From: Adenanthera pavonina
Lineage: Eukaryota > Streptophyta > Magnoliopsida > Fabales > Fabaceae
Assembly: GCA_026686845.1 (NCBI GenBank)
Contig: JAIVEN010000009.1
Span: forward strand, 40,883,001-40,947,000
Direction of reading: 5' to 3'
DNA: 64,000 nucleotides
Positions 11,389-22,339 of the stretch are shown here, in pieces; position 1 is the stretch's first letter; the number at the start of each line of letters is the position of its first letter. A model generated the notes under the pieces. It did no database searches and was not told where the DNA came from. It worked only from the letters and a program-made list of their open reading frames with translations. A program made the position numbers and the translations under genes.

Positions 11389-13180
11389 GAGACTTTAAAA
11401 ATTAATTTTTTGAGTAATATATGATAAAAAAATAAATTATCAAAATATATTATATCAAAAAATATTTATCACAATATAACACTCAAAATCAAATACTCAA
11501 TATATGATTTGTACTGTTACACAGAAATTAAATAGTAACAAATCGACTCCTGTGTTGTTAATTTTTTTTATTTTGATTAAAGTATGTTGCAGGCTACGCC
11601 TGTCAACCTAAACCCTCTGCCCCAAGACTCTGTTCCCCCTTCCCTTTTCCCCTCTTTGAACACGTGACCCCCTCCCTAATTAATATATATATATATATAT
11701 TTAAACTAATTATAAATAAATACCATAATTATATTTTTATTCAAAACAATATAATATATATTTTAATTAAAATATATCTCATTCATATAAAAAAATATTT
11801 TATATATTCATTAAAATAAATATATATTTTGAAACTATAAATAGATTCCATAAAAAATATTAACTATATCTCAAAATATTTTTATTTTATATGTATATAT
11901 ATTTTTATAATATTTGTACTTAATTATCAAAATAAATAAGATTAAAAATATACCGAATGAATAAAAGATATATTATAAATTATTTAAAATATATTAATAT
12001 GCGTCTTTTAAATATTTTATAATATTAACGTGATTGCTTAAATAAAAATATAGAATTAAGTACCTTTGTGGATATGCCAAATATATATAAACCTCAACAT
12101 AAAGAAATATAATCTAACTTTTTCAAATAATTGTGAATCCTTATAGTACAAGTATGCAAAAATTGAATTGATAGTTTACCCAATGTCTGATCATTAAGAT
12201 ACCGAGCTAGATTGAGTTAGCCCGATATATGAGTTAGGGTATGGCCTGACCCTTGAAAATTATTTTAAATAATAATAATCTAATTTAATTTGTTAACATC
12301 AATTCAAGATATATTTTCTCTATATACTGAGCTAATCCAATCTAGCTCAGTATCTTAATAATCAGATATTAGATTTATTATTAATTTGGTATTTGCATAC
12401 TTGTACTGTAAGAATTCACAATTATTTGAAAAAGTTAGACTATCTTTTTTTATGTTGAGGTTCATATATTTGGTATACCTACTTTTAAAATTGTAAAGAT
12501 ACTTAATTCTATGTTTTTATTTAAGCAACCATATTAATATCATAAAATATTTAAAAGACACATATTAATATATTTTAAGTAATTTATAATATATTTTTTA
12601 TTTATTCAGTATATTTTTAATCTTATTTATTTTGGTAATTAAGTACAAATATTATAAAAATATATATACATATAAAATAAAAATATTTTGAGATATATTT
12701 CATATTTTTTATGGAATCTATTTATAGTTTCAAAATATATTCAAAATATATATTTATTTTAATGAATATATAAAATATTTTTTTATGTGGATGAGATATA
12801 TTTTAATTAAAAATATATATTATATTATTTTGTATAAAAATATAATTATGGTATTTATTTATAATTAGTTTAAATATATATATATATATATTAATTAGGG
12901 AGGGGGTCACGTGTTCAGAGAGGGGAAAAGGGGTGGGGAAACAAAGTCTGGGGTAGACGGTTTAGGTTGGTGGGCGCAGCCTACAACATACTTTAATCAA
13001 AATAAATAAAAAATTAGCAACACAGAAGTCCATTTGTTACTATTCAACTTCTATGTAATAATACAAATCACATATTGGGTATTTGATTTTGATAGTTATA
13101 TTATGGTAAATATTTTTTGACATAATATATTTTGATAATTTGTTTACTTTTTTATCATATATTACTAAAAAAATCTTAAA
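11389..13180. repeat. Long inverted repeat (foldback), arms about 830-850 bp
   Basis: The left arm (about 11389-12222) is the reverse complement of the right arm (about 12329-13180) with scattered substitutions and small indels, around a spacer of about 106 bp. Matching landmarks include the GC-rich block at 11590-11680 (AACACGTGACCCCCTCCCTA), mirrored at 12898-12985, and ACAAGTATGCAAA near 12150, mirrored near 12395. No ORF is conserved. A transcript would fold into a very long hairpin. Confidence 0.8.
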
Positions 13181-14362
13181 AATTTGTGGAGCCAAATAAT
13201 GGGGGAGCAACTTCTCTCCCCTCCCAAACTCCCTCTAACAAATAAGGGGTTAATGTTCTGGGGTGTGAAACAATATCAATATGCATTTGGCAACATTTCT
13301 CAGTCACTCTATCTTTTTCCTTTTTTACTGTTTATTATATTTGTACTTGTACTAATATTTAATAACTTATCAGTGACCAAAGTGGTTGTTTGCCAAGACA
13401 AAAAAGTCACCGACCAAAGAACTTTTATGTAATGCGCAACTATGCATGTTACCAAAGAGAATTGAGATAAATAGTTTTTTTTTCAATTGCCAAGCCATGT
13501 ATCCTTTTTTAATAAAAAAAACATATATCATTTTTAAACAAAAGACATAAGTTTCCTTTTGGTTTGGATTTCTCTTAAAATGTAATCCATCCAAAAAAAT
13601 TTGACGATCACTATTGACCTAACAAATTCATATTGAGGATTCACATCAATGTCTATAATTAATGTTGTCATAATTGGATTAAATATTAAACTGGATGAGA
13701 TACTGATTTAAAGTTTAATGATTTAATCAAAATTTAATTAGGGTTGAATTAGTAGTAATTAAAATAATATTTTAAACAAATAACATAAGTTTAAACAAAT
13801 TACATGACTTAATAAAAGTCTCAGATTAAATAGTACTGAATTATTAATTTATTATTCACCACAAACAAATTATTAATAAGTTTATAGCACAATATTTATA
13901 TTTAAATAAGTTAATATTTATCCATGGTCATATTTTAAGTTAAAAATAATCAATTAATAATCCATTAAAATATTATATGTTAAATAAAATTATAATTTTC
14001 AATAATTATATATCATAATAATACCTTTACAATATTATAATATAAAAATAAAAATATTTTATACTAAAAATGATGTTATTTTTAATAATTATATATCATA
14101 ATAATGTTAAAATATGACTTATATTTTAAATAAAAATGAGTAATATTTATTAGAAATAAAGATGAAACCAAAGCTATTTTTAAACAATTTTATTTAGTCA
14201 CATCTAGAATTGCAAGGAGGACGTAAAAATACATCCGATGGGTTCCATTCCATAAAATTTGTAAGGAGGAGGTAGAAATACATTGCATAATCACCTTGTA
14301 TACTCCCTCTATTTTCCTCTTTGTTTCTATTTTCCTCTTCCAATCCAGATCATACAATTATA
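13181..14362. other. AT-rich intergenic DNA
   Basis: I see no gene. AATAATTATATATCATAATA occurs twice, near 13999 and 14082. Confidence 0.4.
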
Positions 14363-14616
14363 TACTCCTATTTCAAAACAATTGTTATTTCGGATTTAAA
14401 AAAAAACAATTGTTACTTTATAATTTTCAAAAAAATATTAATTACTTTTTAATAAGTTTACCTTTAAATAATAATAAAAGAAAAGAAAAGACCACACAAT
14501 TAGTAAAGGTGTTATAGTAAAATATAACCATATTTTGTTATTTTTTAAATTATTTATTAATTTTTTAAATCAATGTATAATTATAAAGTAATAATTATTT
14601 TGAAAAGGAAGGAGTA
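14363..14616. mobile_element. Stowaway-like MITE
   Basis: Inverted termini TACTCCTATTTCAAAACAAT and TTATTTTGAAAAGGAAGGAGTA enclose about 254 bp with no ORF of note. A second TACTCCCTC-like string at 14300 may mark an older nested terminus. Confidence 0.6.
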
Positions 14617-15580
14617 TATAATATCTGCCGTCCAAAAACACACCAATCCCATTCATACGCACACACGAAGTAGGAACTATTGTATTGGACCACGTTGCCC
14701 TTTTTTCCTGCGCTTGTGTGGTGAGTCTTTCTTTCTTGAATTTTATTTTATTCTTTTATTTTCAGTTTTCTGTAAAATTTTAAAAGAGTAATTAAATCAC
14801 CATATAAATTTTTTATATTCTTAATTGTAAATTTATATTTATAATAAATAAATTTTAAATAATCTATGAATATATAAGGTTTTGATGGATTTAAAACAAA
14901 CTAATTAAATATAACAAGTAGAAACGGGTTGGATTCACCAAAGTCAAATTTAACTCTAAATGCATGTACCAAAAAAAAATTGAACTCTAAACCTAATAGT
15001 AACATCTAATATAATGCATGCTTGGGTAAAAAAATAAAAAAATGATAATATCAACTTGTCTAAGTAGCAAAGGCTCTAGTCCTTCAAATAAGTAGTTGAA
15101 CCAAATATAGTTAAAAGATAATCTACCATATTCTTTTTTTTTTTTCAAATAAACTTACGGACTGAATAAGCGGGACACTCTACAATTTATAATATAAATA
15201 TATATAATAAAAAGCAGACCAGTTAGAAAACAATAAATAGGTTTCTACTAATATATAATATTCAGCCAAAAAATAAAACTCCACAAAGTAATAAAAACAA
15301 GTAGAAAACTTAATCCCTCTCCTACTAAAATAAGTTTCTTTTCGTCATGTTCCAGTTATATAAGTTGGCAACTTTAGTACTAACATAACAAAAAACACAA
15401 GCACGCCTCCACTCAATAGCGTCTTTTTTTTTGGTATCCCAACCATTCAAGACACTTCCAATAAGGCTTTTTAATTTCTACACGCATACGTAAAAATGAA
15501 ACCGTGATCAACATGTTGAGAGGATCCAACCATGTACCAACAATGTCTTTCCACTTAATAGTGTTAGTTTATTAGAATTA
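14617..15580. other. AT-rich intergenic DNA
   Basis: No supportable gene. A short GC-richer patch at about 14628-14720 has CCACGTTGCCC and a possible GTGAGT donor near 14719. It could be a UTR fragment, but nothing downstream supports an exon chain. Confidence 0.3.
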
Positions 15581-15581
15581 A

Positions 15582-16230
15582 GGGGGAATGACACTTGACA
15601 ACCAAAATTTTTAATTAATCTCATTTTAAGACTAAAAAATTTAAAAGTACCAGAAAAGGACAATGGTATCAAATTAATTAAAAATGTAAATATGAAATGA
15701 TTTAAATATCCTTATAAAAATATTTTACACTCAATATCTAATTTTTACTACTCTTTTTCATAAATTTGACACTGAATATTCCCAATTTTACACTGAACAT
15801 GTTGTGAAATATGGGTGTAAAATTAAAGAAGTTTAGTGTCAAATTTATGAAAAAGAGTAGTAAAAAGCAAATGTTAAGTAGTAAAAAATGAAAGTTGAAT
15901 ATAAAATTCTAAGACTTATCCAGTGTAAAATCGGGGGTTTTCAATGTCAAATCGTAAAACATGAGTAATAAAACGCAGAAAATGAGTGTAAAATCCTGAA
16001 AATTGAATTCTTTATTTTATCCAGTGTAAAATTGGGGAAGTTCAGTGTTAACTTTTAGAAGAAGAGTAGTAAAAAATAAATATTGAGTATAAAACATTTT
16101 AAGAAGGGTATTTAGGTCATTTCCTATTTAGAATTTTGATTAATTTGAGATCATTGTCCTTTTCTGACTTTTTTAAATTTTTTGATTAGAGATTAATTAA
16201 AAATTTTGGTCATTAAGTATCATTTCCTCT
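15582..16230. mobile_element. Foldback (MITE-like) element with long terminal inverted repeats
   Basis: The left end GGGGGAATGACACTTGACAA and the right end, reversed, GAGGAAATGATACTTAATGA begin an inverted repeat. It continues through ACCAAAATTTTTAATTAATC for well over 80 bp per arm. The interior carries several short repeats of AGTGTAAAATTGGGG- and GAAAAAGAGTAGTAAAAA-type strings in both orientations. It is about 650 bp with no ORF. A clear target duplication is not visible. Confidence 0.65.
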
Positions 16231-16253
16231 ATAATTAATAGCATGAGTCACTA

Positions 16254-16254
16254 T

Positions 16255-16288
<34 letters not shown>

Positions 16289-16289
16289 A
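16254..16289. repeat. Compound (CA)n(TA)n microsatellite
   Basis: A run of CA dinucleotides is followed directly by a run of TA dinucleotides. Confidence 0.85.
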
Positions 16290-16400
16290 AAGCTTTTCCA
16301 CACTTTAATCCAATCACCAGCTTTTTCATCGAACAATGCGTAAAACGTTGAAACTCATAAGAAACATTCTATTAAGCCAAGCGGTGCGTTTCATCAACTC

Positions 16401-17381
16401 GGATCCTCTACATTCACTGTGAATGTAAAGAGCATGGTTAAAACAAGATAGAGAGAGGTCCACAAAAGGAGAAATAATGAAAAAAAAGAAAAGAAATATA
16501 CATATAATTATAAGATATAAATCTTATCCAGCTCAAGTGTGATCTGTTCCTCACCTACATTATTTTCTCACATTCGTATTTCCTGCCTGCTCATCTCCAA
16601 TATTACACGGCTGGATTAAATCTAACGGTGTATTTGTACCATACACTACACTATTTATTTTCTTCAAATAATTATACACTACTCATTGAAGACAAGATTG
16701 AAAAGTTTATAAATTTGTGATTACATTATTGAACCAATAAAAGTTTTCAATTAAAAATATATAAAAAAATTTGAATTAATGTTATAAAATTTACAATAAA
16801 ATATCTCAAAAATTTAAATTATTTTCAGACTAAAAAAAATTTAATTTTACCATCAATTAATGAAATCATCTTTAATATCTTTCATAAAGTTATCCCTAGT
16901 TTCCAACTTTCCAAGAGATATAAATAGGTTTTAAAATTATTACTGTTACTCTTATATCTTTTATCACTTTTTCATAATTTCTAGTTTCTAGTATTAAAAA
17001 ATTATAGCTTAATCTTCTCTAAATCACTAGAATGATTATTGACAATAATTAGATTACACGGACTCTAATTCAAGTATGAATATTGCATATTTTTACAAAT
17101 TCATGACAAAATTAAAGTTTTTAAGCCTTAAAAATAATTTAAAATTTTAAGTTCTTTTATTGTAAATTTTATTAGATCAAGATTATTGCATTTAATTTTT
17201 TATTTAAGAATTTTATTAGTTTGATAATGCAATCACAAATTTTTTATTTAAGAATTTTATTAGTACATGGTTGTTTAAAAGGAAAAAAAAAAAAAGTAGT
17301 GTAACGAATGGTGAAATATACACCGTTGAATAAATCCAATGGTACATATTTATAGATGGGCAGCCTGCCCGCAGGGGATCC
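16401..17381. mobile_element. Inverted-repeat element with palindromic ends
   Basis: The left end GGATCCTCTACATTCACTGT and the right end, reversed, GGATCCCCTGCGGGCAGGCT share GGATCCYCT, and each is followed by a short self-complementary hairpin. Inside, about 16611-16735 and about 17222-17345 are inverted copies, both with an AACGGTGTAT block and an ATTTGTGATT[AG]CATTAT block. About 980 bp, AT-rich, no coding capacity. The class is not certain. Confidence 0.5.
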
Positions 17382-18191
17382 ATGCTAAACGTTACTTCAT
17401 AAACCATTAGTTTAGGTGTATAATTTCTGTTTTCCGGTTTGTTACCTTTTTTATAGCTCAAATATATTAATTAGTATATGTAGGTGGCAACATGATTTTG
17501 GAGTTATACTTCCATCTGATTTTGCTTCCGACGCTAAGTTTTTGTTCATTAGTGCTCCTATTGGGGGATGTGCTCTCTGAGGCTTGTGTCAGAATCTAGT
17601 TGAGTCTTGCTACCATATTGCTCTGATGAAGTAATTGACTTCTGCAGAAACCCAGAAATTTTGCACTTGAGTATCTTCAGATTCAGCTTAATAGTTTCTG
17701 ACTTTCTTCTTAGCAGAGAATATAAGTTGAGAGCCTAGTTTCATCCTGTTATTAAAATTGGGATTCTGGATTTTTGTGCTTAGAAATTCTGTTTCTTTTT
17801 CTTTTCTTGGTTGCGTTCTATCTGAGCCCGAACTAAATCAACTCCATGGTGGTTAATTCTCAGGAATCATTTTACATTTCTAATTCCGATAATAAAAACT
17901 GAAATTTTATTGTTTTGTTTTGGTATATTTGCTTTGTGCTCTGGCTAAAACCTTGCTAGTTTCTTTCCATTTTGAATACATCAGGACATGGCAAACAGAA
18001 ATTCTCTACTTTCAATGACTATCAAGTTTACTGACTTTGGCTTTTAGGGCATGGCATACATCTTTATTTTCATATTTCTGACATAAACTGCACAAGATAA
18101 TACTTCATAAATTGAAGAAAAACTCATAACAATCTCCCCCTATACATCCATCCATCCATACATACATATAGACGTATACCAAACACAGTTA
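17382..18191. other. Intergenic DNA downstream of the P450 pseudogene
   Basis: The base composition (less AT-extreme, T-rich with TTTCTTTTTCTTTTC tracts) resembles plant introns or 3' flanks. No exon can be supported. It may be the former 3' region of the P450 gene. Confidence 0.25.
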
Positions 18192-18484
18192 TTATCCCAG
18201 TTTGTGTAGAATGAGATGAACTCCATATTCTGGCCTAAGAGTAAGAACGACAAAAGGAGCATGAGAATATGCCGGAGAAAGTTCAAACCAAAAGTGTTGC
18301 AAAATTAAAGACAGAGCCATTTTAACCTCCCACAAGGCAAAATTTTGTCCAAGACAAATTCAAGGACCCGTCCAAATGGGAAGAATGTAGCAGAAGTACC
18401 TTTTCCTGCCTTTGAAATTCCTTCAGAAAACCTCTCTGGTTCGAACTCACTAGCATCATTCCTACATATCTCTTGATCACGTAA
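18192..18484 (-). pseudogene. Cytochrome P450, CYP72A-like, C-terminal exon remnant
   Basis: Read on the minus strand, this matches the last exon of plant CYP72A-type P450s. Upstream, in one frame, come DQEICRNDASEFEPERFSEG and a TFFPFG string, the approach to the haem-binding loop. A one-base deletion near position 18378 then shifts the frame. In the next frame come ICLGQNFAL, KMALSLILQHFWFEL, SPAYSHAP, LTLRPEYG and HLILHKLG followed by tandem stops, the family's usual C-terminus. The expected FGWGPRICIG loop is broken by the deletion and by a codon that reads as stop where Arg is expected. Intact members are ER-anchored mono-oxygenases of about 510-520 residues. No upstream exons (I-helix, ExxR) are visible, so this is a truncated non-functional relic. 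Confidence 0.85.
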
Positions 18485-18800
18485 CCTGATAATTTATGGC
18501 GAGAAATGAGTCATCGATCATTGGCTCTTGAAAAAGATATTCTTTAGAGCAATGTAGTATCTTTCCTTTTTTCTTTTTTTTTTCTTTTTCTAAATGCAAA
18601 ATATAAAGTGCTAACGTCTAAGGGTATTCAAGTGGAAAGGCAGCCGGGTCAGCCGTCCTGGTCACGTTGAGTCAGTTTGCACTAACCTGAAATGAGGGGA
18701 AAAAAAATAAAAGGGATTGGGCTGGCCCAGGCTACTCAAATCAAGAAGTTAGGTCACAAGTGAACAAAATCGTAGTTAAATCAAAATATGGTTGTAAACA

Positions 18801-19074
18801 TACTCCATCTATTTCCTTTTAATTGTTACATTTTAAGAAAAAAATTATTTTTATTGATTTGTAACTTTTAAATTTTAATATTTCATTAATTACTATTTTT
18901 TCATTTATACCTCTATATATTCTTTCAAAAATTAAAGATAATATTAATAGTTCTTTCTTATCTATCAATTCAGAGACATATTAATAAATTTAAAAGAAAT
19001 TCTAACATATTAATTAGATTTTTTAATTTATGTGAAAAATCTTAAATGTCATTTATAAAGGAATGGATGGAATA
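18801..19074. mobile_element. Stowaway-like MITE
   Basis: The 274-bp element has termini TACTCCATCTATTTCC and GGAATGGATGGAATA, imperfect inverted repeats of the TACTCCCTCCGTTCC type, with TA at both edges. Its interior contains AAATTGTTACATTTT-like sequence also seen in the copy at 14363. Confidence 0.65.
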
Positions 19075-19261
19075 TATTTTACTAAGATTTATTCACAATT
19101 ATTAATAACACAATTATTAATTATTATAATGATTAAGTCTTTTGCAAAATGCTTGATTATTGATTTAATATCCGTCACAAAATGTCTGACTGACAATTAT
19201 GATTGTCATTAAAGTCAATAAAATATCATGACATAATTCTTTTTAGTTGCGGACAGATCAG

Positions 19262-19570
19262 AATCCTCTACTTATCTCAAAGATGAGTAGGGAGTACTGA
19301 TCATCTCTAATCTAAAATATACAAACTAAAATTGAATGATTGAGATTTATTTTTATTCTCTTCTAACAATTTTTATAATTTAATTATGTCGGTAGAAATA
19401 CAATGTAGAACAATAATAATTTATTAACTATAAAATTTTTAAATAATCATGTTTAAATATTAAAAAAATAAAAAAGTAAAAAAATTAAAATATTGGCCAT
19501 CCAAATCAAATTTGAATAGTTCAGATAAGATTAGCATCCTCTACTCATGTTTAAGATGAGTGGAGAATCT
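19262..19570. mobile_element. MITE with palindromic terminal inverted repeats
   Basis: The left end AATCCTCTACTTATCTCAAA and the right end, reversed, GATTCTCCACTCATCTTAAA begin inverted repeats of about 50 bp. Within each repeat an ACTYATCT string is answered by its own reverse complement AGATGAGT or ATGAGTAG, so each end is also a hairpin. About 309 bp, no ORF. The terminal style resembles the element at 16401-17381. Confidence 0.6.
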
Positions 19571-20397
19571 AGAGTCCAAAATTCGAAGCAATCTACGATG
19601 GAAAGGGAAACAAATACTAAAACCTAAGCATACTGAGTTATTTAGTTTGCTTAAAAACATAGAGAATTATCAACTTAATCAAATTTGGTGGTTGTGTCTT
19701 AGGGTTTATGGGGTCTGTTGTTAGTTCTGGATAAAAAATAAAGTTGAGGTAAAGTTAAAAAAATCAATAGTATATTTTAGCTTACAAAATGTTATCAAGT
19801 AATTTTTTTGCTGAATATCAAGTAATTATATATACTTAACAACTTCATGTTATATCCTTAAAATTCTTTAACTTGGACTCTACAATAATTGCACACGCGC
19901 ACTTGATGTGCAGTCCACATCAAAATTCACTCCCTTGTGGAGTTTCTTCACTTCCTTTTTATTAGTATAGTTGTAGACCATTTAGATAAGACTTACAAAT
20001 TTAATTGATTTGCTTCTGATATTTTTATATTTTACTAAAAATTTTATAAAATATTAAATCTGAACTGTTCTGTTTCCAAAATTGCAGTGAAAATACAGTA
20101 AGAAACAGATTTTAAAGGGATGTGGGCTCGCATATAGGTTAGTATGGATTTGGTGAAATTTTAGTGAAGAATAGGATAAAAGGAATGATTAGTTTTAATA
20201 GATATGTATATTTCATTCCCTCTACATGTAAAAATTGATTCAATTTTTTTTTGGTTTTCTGTGTTTTTAGTTAGTGTTTTGGTTGAGCATCCACAAAAAT
20301 AAATAGAACTAATATTTTATCTCCCCTGCTAAAGCCAACAAATTTGGATACTATGTTTTGCATATATTTAACGTGTAATTTAAATTACTATTGCTAA
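19571..20397. other. AT-rich intergenic DNA
   Basis: No gene or repeat structure that I can support. Confidence 0.4.
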
Positions 20398-20674
20398 TAC
20401 TCCCTCTATCTTATTTTATATGTCATTTTAAATTTTTTCACACAAATCAATAAAATAATTAAGTAATCTAAATTATAGTAAAATTTAATATTTTTTTTAC
20501 CAAAATATTTTTAAATAAAATCCTAAAAGATTATTTACACTTCACATATAATTATTTTTAATAAAAAGTAAAATAATAATAATAATTAATGTTGCTTAGA
20601 TAATATAGATTGATAAACAAATTGAAATATTTAAAATTTTTTAAAATAACAAATAAAATTGGAAGGAGGGAATA
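20398..20674. mobile_element. Stowaway-like MITE
   Basis: Termini TACTCCCTCTATCTTATTTT and AAATAAAATTGGAAGGAGGGAATA form imperfect inverted repeats flanked by TA; 277 bp without coding capacity. Confidence 0.65.
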
Positions 20675-21240
20675 GTTAAAAAAAAAAGTATGAAGCAGAA
20701 AGTGGAGAAGTTTGGTTGGGACTTGTTGCGCAGGAAAATCATGTAGGTTGATTCTGGATTACCATGTTTCTTTACACCGCCTCCTACAATTCTCCTAATA
20801 AAACACAAAACAAAACAAAGTCCGCCTCTTTTATTCTTACCCCACTGACTCCCCCGTGATCAAAAAAATTACTTGATCATGGGTCGTGTCTTATTTTGAT
20901 CGAGTAGGGACTTTTATTTGTTTTTGTTTTTTTTTCGGGTGCAATAATACTGATCTTCTTTGTCCAAAGAAAATAAATAAATAAGGAGCGAGATTTGTTT
21001 TTGGCGAGTAAATGAAGGGAGATAGTGAACGTAGAGTTCTTTTATTTTGACTTTCTGAACGTTGACGACATGCATAAAGGCAAAATTTGACTCTAAATGA
21101 TAACAAAAACCGAACAAAAGTACAGGGACTTTTATAAAGCAGCTTTCAAATGATCATATAAACTTTTTCGAAGCTGACAAAGACAACAAATGATTCAAAC
21201 CTATATAATAATAAGAACGAACAATTAAATTAAGAAATTG
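20675..21240. other. Intergenic DNA downstream of paralog 2
   Basis: No gene supported. A 13-bp inverted repeat (CCCGTGATCAAAA...TTACTTGATCATGGG) lies near 20853-20882. The string AAAACCGAACAAAAG near 21106 resembles the 3' exon region of paralog 1 and may be the end of the paralog 2 transcript. Confidence 0.3.
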
Positions 21241-21357
21241 AATAAAGAATATAATTTGTTTGCACTATATGTATATATCTACGCAGCAACTGATCTACTT
21301 CCATTCTTCCTTTATCGAACGACCCAACTCCTTTACCAATGGAGCTTCCTGCACAAT
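21241..21357 (-). other. Predicted 3' exon of small-protein paralog 2
   Basis: This begins after acceptor GATGCAG|ATTGTGCAGG. One frame stays open for about 60 codons, with GVGSFDKGRMEVDQL near the start. The paralog 3 exon has GLRWLDEGRMDA at the equivalent place. The ORF in exon 1 stops before the donor, and its frame does not join this one. It is therefore UTR in the simplest model, or the coding remnant of an older, longer protein. Confidence 0.4.
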
Positions 21358-21715
21358 CTGCATCAAAATGAAAACCAGATCGAATGATAACAAGAAATGA
21401 AAAGAACGAAAAGGAATTAATGTAGTACAAGCAAATTATAAGATATATATATATATGTCAAACATTTTTTTTATTTAGTTTTGGAAAAATAATATGGTAT
21501 TTTGAAAAAAAGAAAAAAAACCAGAATAGACCCATCAGAAAAAGTCCTTCGAATGTTTGCTGTCTGAAAGATGACGATAAGCATTGAAGATATATAACAG
21601 AGGGGTTTATGTGTTTTCTAACATGCTTCCATTGAAGGAAATAAACACGTAAAAGCATTTAAGAATTGCAATTAAACTTGTTCCTAATAAGAGGGTCTAT
21701 GTGTAGAAGATGAAC
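21358..21715 (-). other. Predicted intron of small-protein paralog 2
   Basis: The 358-nt intron has donor TTATCAG|GTTCATC and acceptor TTTTGATGCAG|ATTG, the same junction sequences as in the other two copies. Confidence 0.5.
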
Positions 21716-21742
21716 CTGATAAAAAAAGTGAAGACGAAAAAT

Positions 21743-21889
21743 TTACGTCTTCCTGGAGAAGACTTTCTGGGCATCTAGGATGGGAGTCCCAGTTTTTGCA
21801 GTTTTAGAGGAAGAGCCCTGAGACCGAGGAGGTGGCCCAGTTGTGTGGCAAAGAAGCTTCTGAATATTCATGTTCTGAGAACTACTCAT
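21743..21889 (-). CDS. Uncharacterised small protein, paralog 2 of 3 (48 aa)
   Basis: Function is unknown. The 48-residue product begins MSSSQNMNIQKLLC, has PPPRSQGSSS in the middle and ends DAQKVFSRKT. It aligns with paralog 1 throughout and shares the [KN]-hydrophobic-F-S-[KR] tail with the repeat unit of paralog 3. It has no signal peptide, membrane helix or catalytic motif; it is basic and Ser/Thr-rich. The ATG lies about 75 bp downstream of a strong TATA box with no other ATG in between, which supports the start. The stop is 27 nt upstream of a donor conserved in all copies. A small intracellular protein of a lineage-specific family is the simplest reading; a noncoding RNA cannot be excluded. 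Confidence 0.55.
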   Translation of the reverse strand: MSSSQNMNIQKLLCHTTGPPPRSQGSSSKTAKTGTPILDAQKVFSRKT

Positions 21890-21961
21890 TTTGGGTTGGT
21901 AGGTTAAAAGCTTGAATATTGAGAATGGAATGACTCTTGCTGAAGAAGCTTTGGGGGGGTT

Positions 21962-21974
21962 ATATATATATAGA
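21962..21974 (-). promoter_or_regulatory. TATA box of small-protein paralog 2
   Basis: CTATATATATATAA on the minus strand lies about 75 bp upstream of the ATG. The run from here to the ATG holds no other ATG and would be a short leader. Confidence 0.5.
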
Positions 21975-22000
21975 GAGGATGATTAACATGACTTAACACT

Positions 22001-22140
22001 GAAGGAAGAAGAAGGAAGCAACCCAGAGATTGTGGCAGAAATTTTCAGAGAAACTTCTGCATGTTTAATTGGCTAAACGGCGTTTGAACCGTTTGTTGAA
22101 TATTGAAGAAGAAGGAAGTAACCCAGAGATTGTCGAGAAA
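22001..22140. repeat. 100-bp-spaced direct repeat upstream of paralog 2
   Basis: GAAGAAGGAAGCAACCCAGA at about 22008 recurs as GAAGAAGGAAGTAACCCAGA at about 22108, followed in both by GATTGT and a GAGAAA string. Paralog 1 has a weaker CAGAGATTGT match at 721-730, just upstream of its TATA box. Confidence 0.6.
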
Positions 22141-22339
22141 TTTACTGAGAAAGTTGTGTTTCTATAAGCGAAATTCATTTTGAAGAGCGTACGTTAGGGG
22201 CTCAACCCAAAGGAACTGATCGATTATACAGCGTATGTTTCAGCCCTGCGTGTCGGTGAGGCTTAAGCTCCTACGGTTTGCTGTTTCTGAAATTTCTATC
22301 ATTTTGGCGCCATCTGGACGATATACAGTTTCAAGGAAC

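Noticed and set aside
10776..13245. One large element spanning the purine-rich block and the long inverted repeat
   Set aside because: The outer ends share only TTTGG and GGAGG-like strings, which is too little to define termini.
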